From assembly GCA_023145375.1 (NCBI GenBank), contig JAGLDY010000012.1, positions 109,861-173,860 of the forward strand: 64,000 bases of DNA, written 5' to 3'. A program made the position numbers and the translations under genes. Below, piece by piece: positions 62,030-64,000 of this stretch. Source of the DNA: Candidatus Sabulitectum sp. GTDB taxonomy: Bacteria > Fermentibacterota > Fermentibacteria > Fermentibacterales > JCC-6. How positions within the stretch are numbered: position 1 is the stretch's first letter; every line of letters begins with the position of its first letter. A model generated the notes under the pieces. The model was not told the origin of the DNA, did no database searches, and saw only the letters and a list, made by a program, of their open reading frames with translations.

Positions 62030-62764
62030 GTGAAAGCAGTAATAATTGCCGCAGGGCGAGGCTCTCGTCTGGAATCTCAACACAGAGGAATGCCTAAGAC
62101 GCTATTGAAGGTCGGAGACCGGAGGATCATAGATTCTATTCTTGATGGGATTCATGATTCCGGTATCAGGGAAGTGGTGATCGTCACAGGTTTCCAGGCG
62201 GATATTCTGAAAGATCAGCTGAGAAACACAGTTCCTGCTTCCATCAGCCTAGAATTCTGCTTCAATCCGGAATGGAAACTCTCCAACGGAATATCTGTTC
62301 TCAGTGCAGAAAAGTTCATCACCCCCGGGGACGAATTCATTCTGCTCATGAGCGATCACATTTTCCAGTCTGAGATGCTGAAAATAACTGTAGAAACTCC
62401 GATAGAGCCAGACCAGGCACTGCTTGCTCTTGATTTTAAGCTGAACAAAATACCTGACCTGAATGACGGCATGAAAGTTCGATGCAGAAGAATAGCAAAG
62501 AGCAGATTTCAGATCACCGGACTGGACAAGAAGTATGAGGACTATCAGGCGATCGACTGTGGAATGTTCAAGCTGAACTACGGATTTTTTCAGGAGTTAA
62601 GAAACTGCATAGAACTGGGTAGAGACTCACTCTCTGATACATGTAATGCTTATGCAGCAGAGAACAGGATGATAGGCATTGATATCGGAGAGAGCAGGTG
62701 GATAGATCTGGACTCTCCGGAACTGTTCGACCTGAAAAACCTTATCAGCAGGATCACAGAGTGA
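62030..62764 (+). CDS. Nucleotidyltransferase for polyol phosphate (inositol/choline-phosphate cytidylyltransferase-like)
   Basis: A 244-residue nucleotidyltransferase. AAGRGSRLESQHRGMPKTLLKVGD is the standard signature, and NPEWKLSNGISVL and LLMSDHIF are characteristic of inositol-1-phosphate cytidylyltransferase and LicC-type enzymes, which make CDP-inositol or CDP-choline. It begins at GTG 62030. The downstream TagF-like genes are natural users of its product. The exact alcohol is not known. It overlaps the next gene by GTGA. Confidence 0.82.
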   Translation: MKAVIIAAGRGSRLESQHRGMPKTLLKVGDRRIIDSILDGIHDSGIREVVIVTGFQADILKDQLRNTVPASISLEFCFNPEWKLSNGISVLSAEKFITPGDEFILLMSDHIFQSEMLKITVETPIEPDQALLALDFKLNKIPDLNDGMKVRCRRIAKSRFQITGLDKKYEDYQAIDCGMFKLNYGFFQELRNCIELGRDSLSDTCNAYAAENRMIGIDIGESRWIDLDSPELFDLKNLISRITE

Positions 62765-63828
62765 ACATCTACTACTTTGCCAATCAGATCTATCAGCTTT
62801 CATATGCATGGCCTCTCTACACTGAAATAGGAGGCTCCTTCATCGTCAGAAAGTACAAAACCCTTTTAAAATTCCAGAGATTTCTCCGGGGAAGCAGTTC
62901 CTTTGCAGGAAGGTCTTTCACCGGAGCGCCCACGGTACAGAGAAGGAAGCTGAAATATGTTTCTGATCTCAGCGGTGTCATTCTTTCCCAGTCAAATGCA
63001 AGAGTGCGAAATGACAGAGCAATTTCAAAAAGTGTGTTTATCGGTCATGGCACCGGAGACAAGAAGTACGGAGGGAAAGCCCATACTCTGGAGACTTATG
63101 AGTATCTGTTTGTCTCCGGCCCAAAGCATATGGAGAAGTTCAAAGACAGTGGACTGAATTTCTCTGAAGAAAAGCTGGTGAAGATCGGTAATCTCAGATT
63201 TGACGATTATGTCAACGGGAAGTACACACGAAACACGCTTATGAGCAGAATGGGTATTCCTAAAAAGGACCATGCCAGAAAAACAGTTCTCTACGCTCCC
63301 ACATGGGAATGGGGAAACGGTACTTTGAACAGGTACGCAAAACTTTTCTGTAAAGAAGTAACAAAAGAGCACAACCTCATAATAAGACCGCACCATTTTG
63401 ACTCACACAAAGTGCCTCGCCTCAAACTCTGGGCGAAATTGAACGGAATAGAGAGAGTATACTTCTCCAATTCCAACAGGATCACAAAAAGCGATACAAT
63501 GCATGATTTTCAGGTATCAGACATCCTGATCAGTGACACATCTTCTGTTCTTTATGAATACCTGATAACCGGCAAACCAATAATTGTGGCTAACACTGAT
63601 TTCAGCGGTCTGCACAGTATGCCTGACAGCATGAACATAATGAAGATAGCTGACCTATTTCAGGACTCACAGAGCATTCTTGATGTTGTGAACCGGAATC
63701 TTTCAAGTGCTACAGACAATTCCCGGCACAAGAAAATGCTGAATGACTGCTTTTACTTCAATGATGGTAAATCTGTACAGAGAGCAAAGGAATTTGTAAA
63801 CCGCATAGCCGGAGAGTTAAACCAGTGA
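62761..63828 (+). CDS. TagF-like CDP-polyol phosphotransferase
   Basis: A 355-residue protein similar to the TagB/TagF group: APTWEWGNGT, RPHHFDSHK and ISDTSSVLYEYLITGKPII are its core segments. GTG 62761 overlaps the preceding stop and gives a normal length; a longer frame upstream is not conserved. Two TagF-like proteins in a row plus a third one starting just after suggest a polymer with several phosphate-linked units. Confidence 0.82.
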   Translation: MNIYYFANQIYQLSYAWPLYTEIGGSFIVRKYKTLLKFQRFLRGSSSFAGRSFTGAPTVQRRKLKYVSDLSGVILSQSNARVRNDRAISKSVFIGHGTGDKKYGGKAHTLETYEYLFVSGPKHMEKFKDSGLNFSEEKLVKIGNLRFDDYVNGKYTRNTLMSRMGIPKKDHARKTVLYAPTWEWGNGTLNRYAKLFCKEVTKEHNLIIRPHHFDSHKVPRLKLWAKLNGIERVYFSNSNRITKSDTMHDFQVSDILISDTSSVLYEYLITGKPIIVANTDFSGLHSMPDSMNIMKIADLFQDSQSILDVVNRNLSSATDNSRHKKMLNDCFYFNDGKSVQRAKEFVNRIAGELNQ

Positions 63829-64000
63829 AAAAGATACTCTTTGATCTGAAAAAGGAATACTATTTCAATTCTCTATACCCCCTTTACGCCGCACTTAAAG
63901 AGGATACTGACTACCAGTTGTGGATCAGAGTGGGGAAGGACCAGCGTCGTTTTCTGGGACTCTTTCTTATCTCCAGCAGATCCAGGATCGAAGACGATCT
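63825..64000 (+). CDS. Start of a third TagF-like gene (cut by the right edge)
   Basis: A GTG at 63825 overlaps the preceding stop by GTGA and opens a frame that runs to the window end (58 codons). It begins with MKKILFDLKKEYYFNSLYPL and YQLWIRVGKDQRR, similar to the N terminus of the preceding TagF-like proteins. Only the start is visible, so the family assignment rests on the context and this short match. Confidence 0.6.
   Translation, partial: MKKILFDLKKEYYFNSLYPLYAALKEDTDYQLWIRVGKDQRRFLGLFLISSRSRIEDD

Noticed and set aside
1-64000. CRISPR arrays and tandem repeats
   Set aside because: No series of regularly spaced identical repeats was noticed in reading.

Overview
The window reads as ordinary chromosome from a diderm bacterium, most likely an FCB-superphylum lineage and possibly an uncultured phylum such as Candidatus Fermentibacteria (inference). 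The signs are a C25 (gingipain-type) protease with a Por/T9SS-type C-terminal sorting domain, an MsbA-like lipid exporter beside a heptosyltransferase-like enzyme, two MglA/Arf-like GTPases, a DUF2723 membrane protein, and an archaeal-type GatE in place of GatB. Genes are packed tightly, often with ATGA/GTGA overlaps. TTG start codons behind good ribosome sites are frequent. No CRISPR array, rRNA, insertion sequence or phage was seen.

Layout. 1-8.1 kb: mixed genes on both strands: lipid kinase (cut by the left edge), NYN/cold-shock RNase-like protein, amidase, secG plus tRNA-Leu, a cysteine-less TlpA-like protein, a metallo-hydrolase, the C25 protease and a lipoprotein. 8.1-10.0 kb, minus strand: ECF sigma factor, zinc anti-sigma factor and a catalytically dead HtrA-PDZ protein in one operon. 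10.1-15.5 kb: ABC exporter, GT9 glycosyltransferase, mutS. 15.5-16.0 kb: a small unknown gene behind a palindrome-overlapped promoter. 16.0-31.9 kb: one very long plus-strand run of glycosyltransferases and membrane proteins, an NtrB/NtrC-type pair, and queC-queE-queD-folE2 for 7-deazaguanine synthesis. 31.9-34.0 kb: an AT-rich island with two toxin-antitoxin modules, transcribed divergently. 34.1-36.2 kb, minus strand: gatE-queF, the latter completing the route to preQ1. 36.3-43.5 kb: a strong promoter and structured leader, then hpf-hprK-ptsH-ptsI (a PTS with no sugar permease here), a nucleotidyltransferase, two glycosyltransferases and a Gx-type membrane protein. 43.6-54.0 kb: DUF4321 protein, tatA, GTPase 1 with a zinc-ribbon membrane partner, topA, xerC, DUF2723, hslV, hslU. 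54.1-59.6 kb: GTPase 2, a GT-C-like membrane protein, dapF, tRNA-Gly, a CDP-alcohol phosphatidyltransferase and two small exported proteins. 59.6-64.0 kb: a surface-polymer cluster (GT9-like protein, TagD-like and sugar/polyol-phosphate nucleotidyltransferases, three TagB/TagF-like transferases), running off the right edge.

Themes. Much of the window builds the envelope: surface glycans, lipid export, phospholipid headgroups, peptidoglycan precursors and a T9SS cargo. Control genes sit among these: an ECF system with a pseudoprotease, a sigma-54 two-component pair, HPr kinase and two Arf-like GTPases. The most interesting items are the dead-HtrA sigma operon, the two TA modules whose promoters share the same unusual leaderless geometry, GatE in a bacterium, the GTPase/zinc-ribbon pair, and the structured leader in front of hpf. 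All functional calls come from motifs read by eye; no database search was possible.
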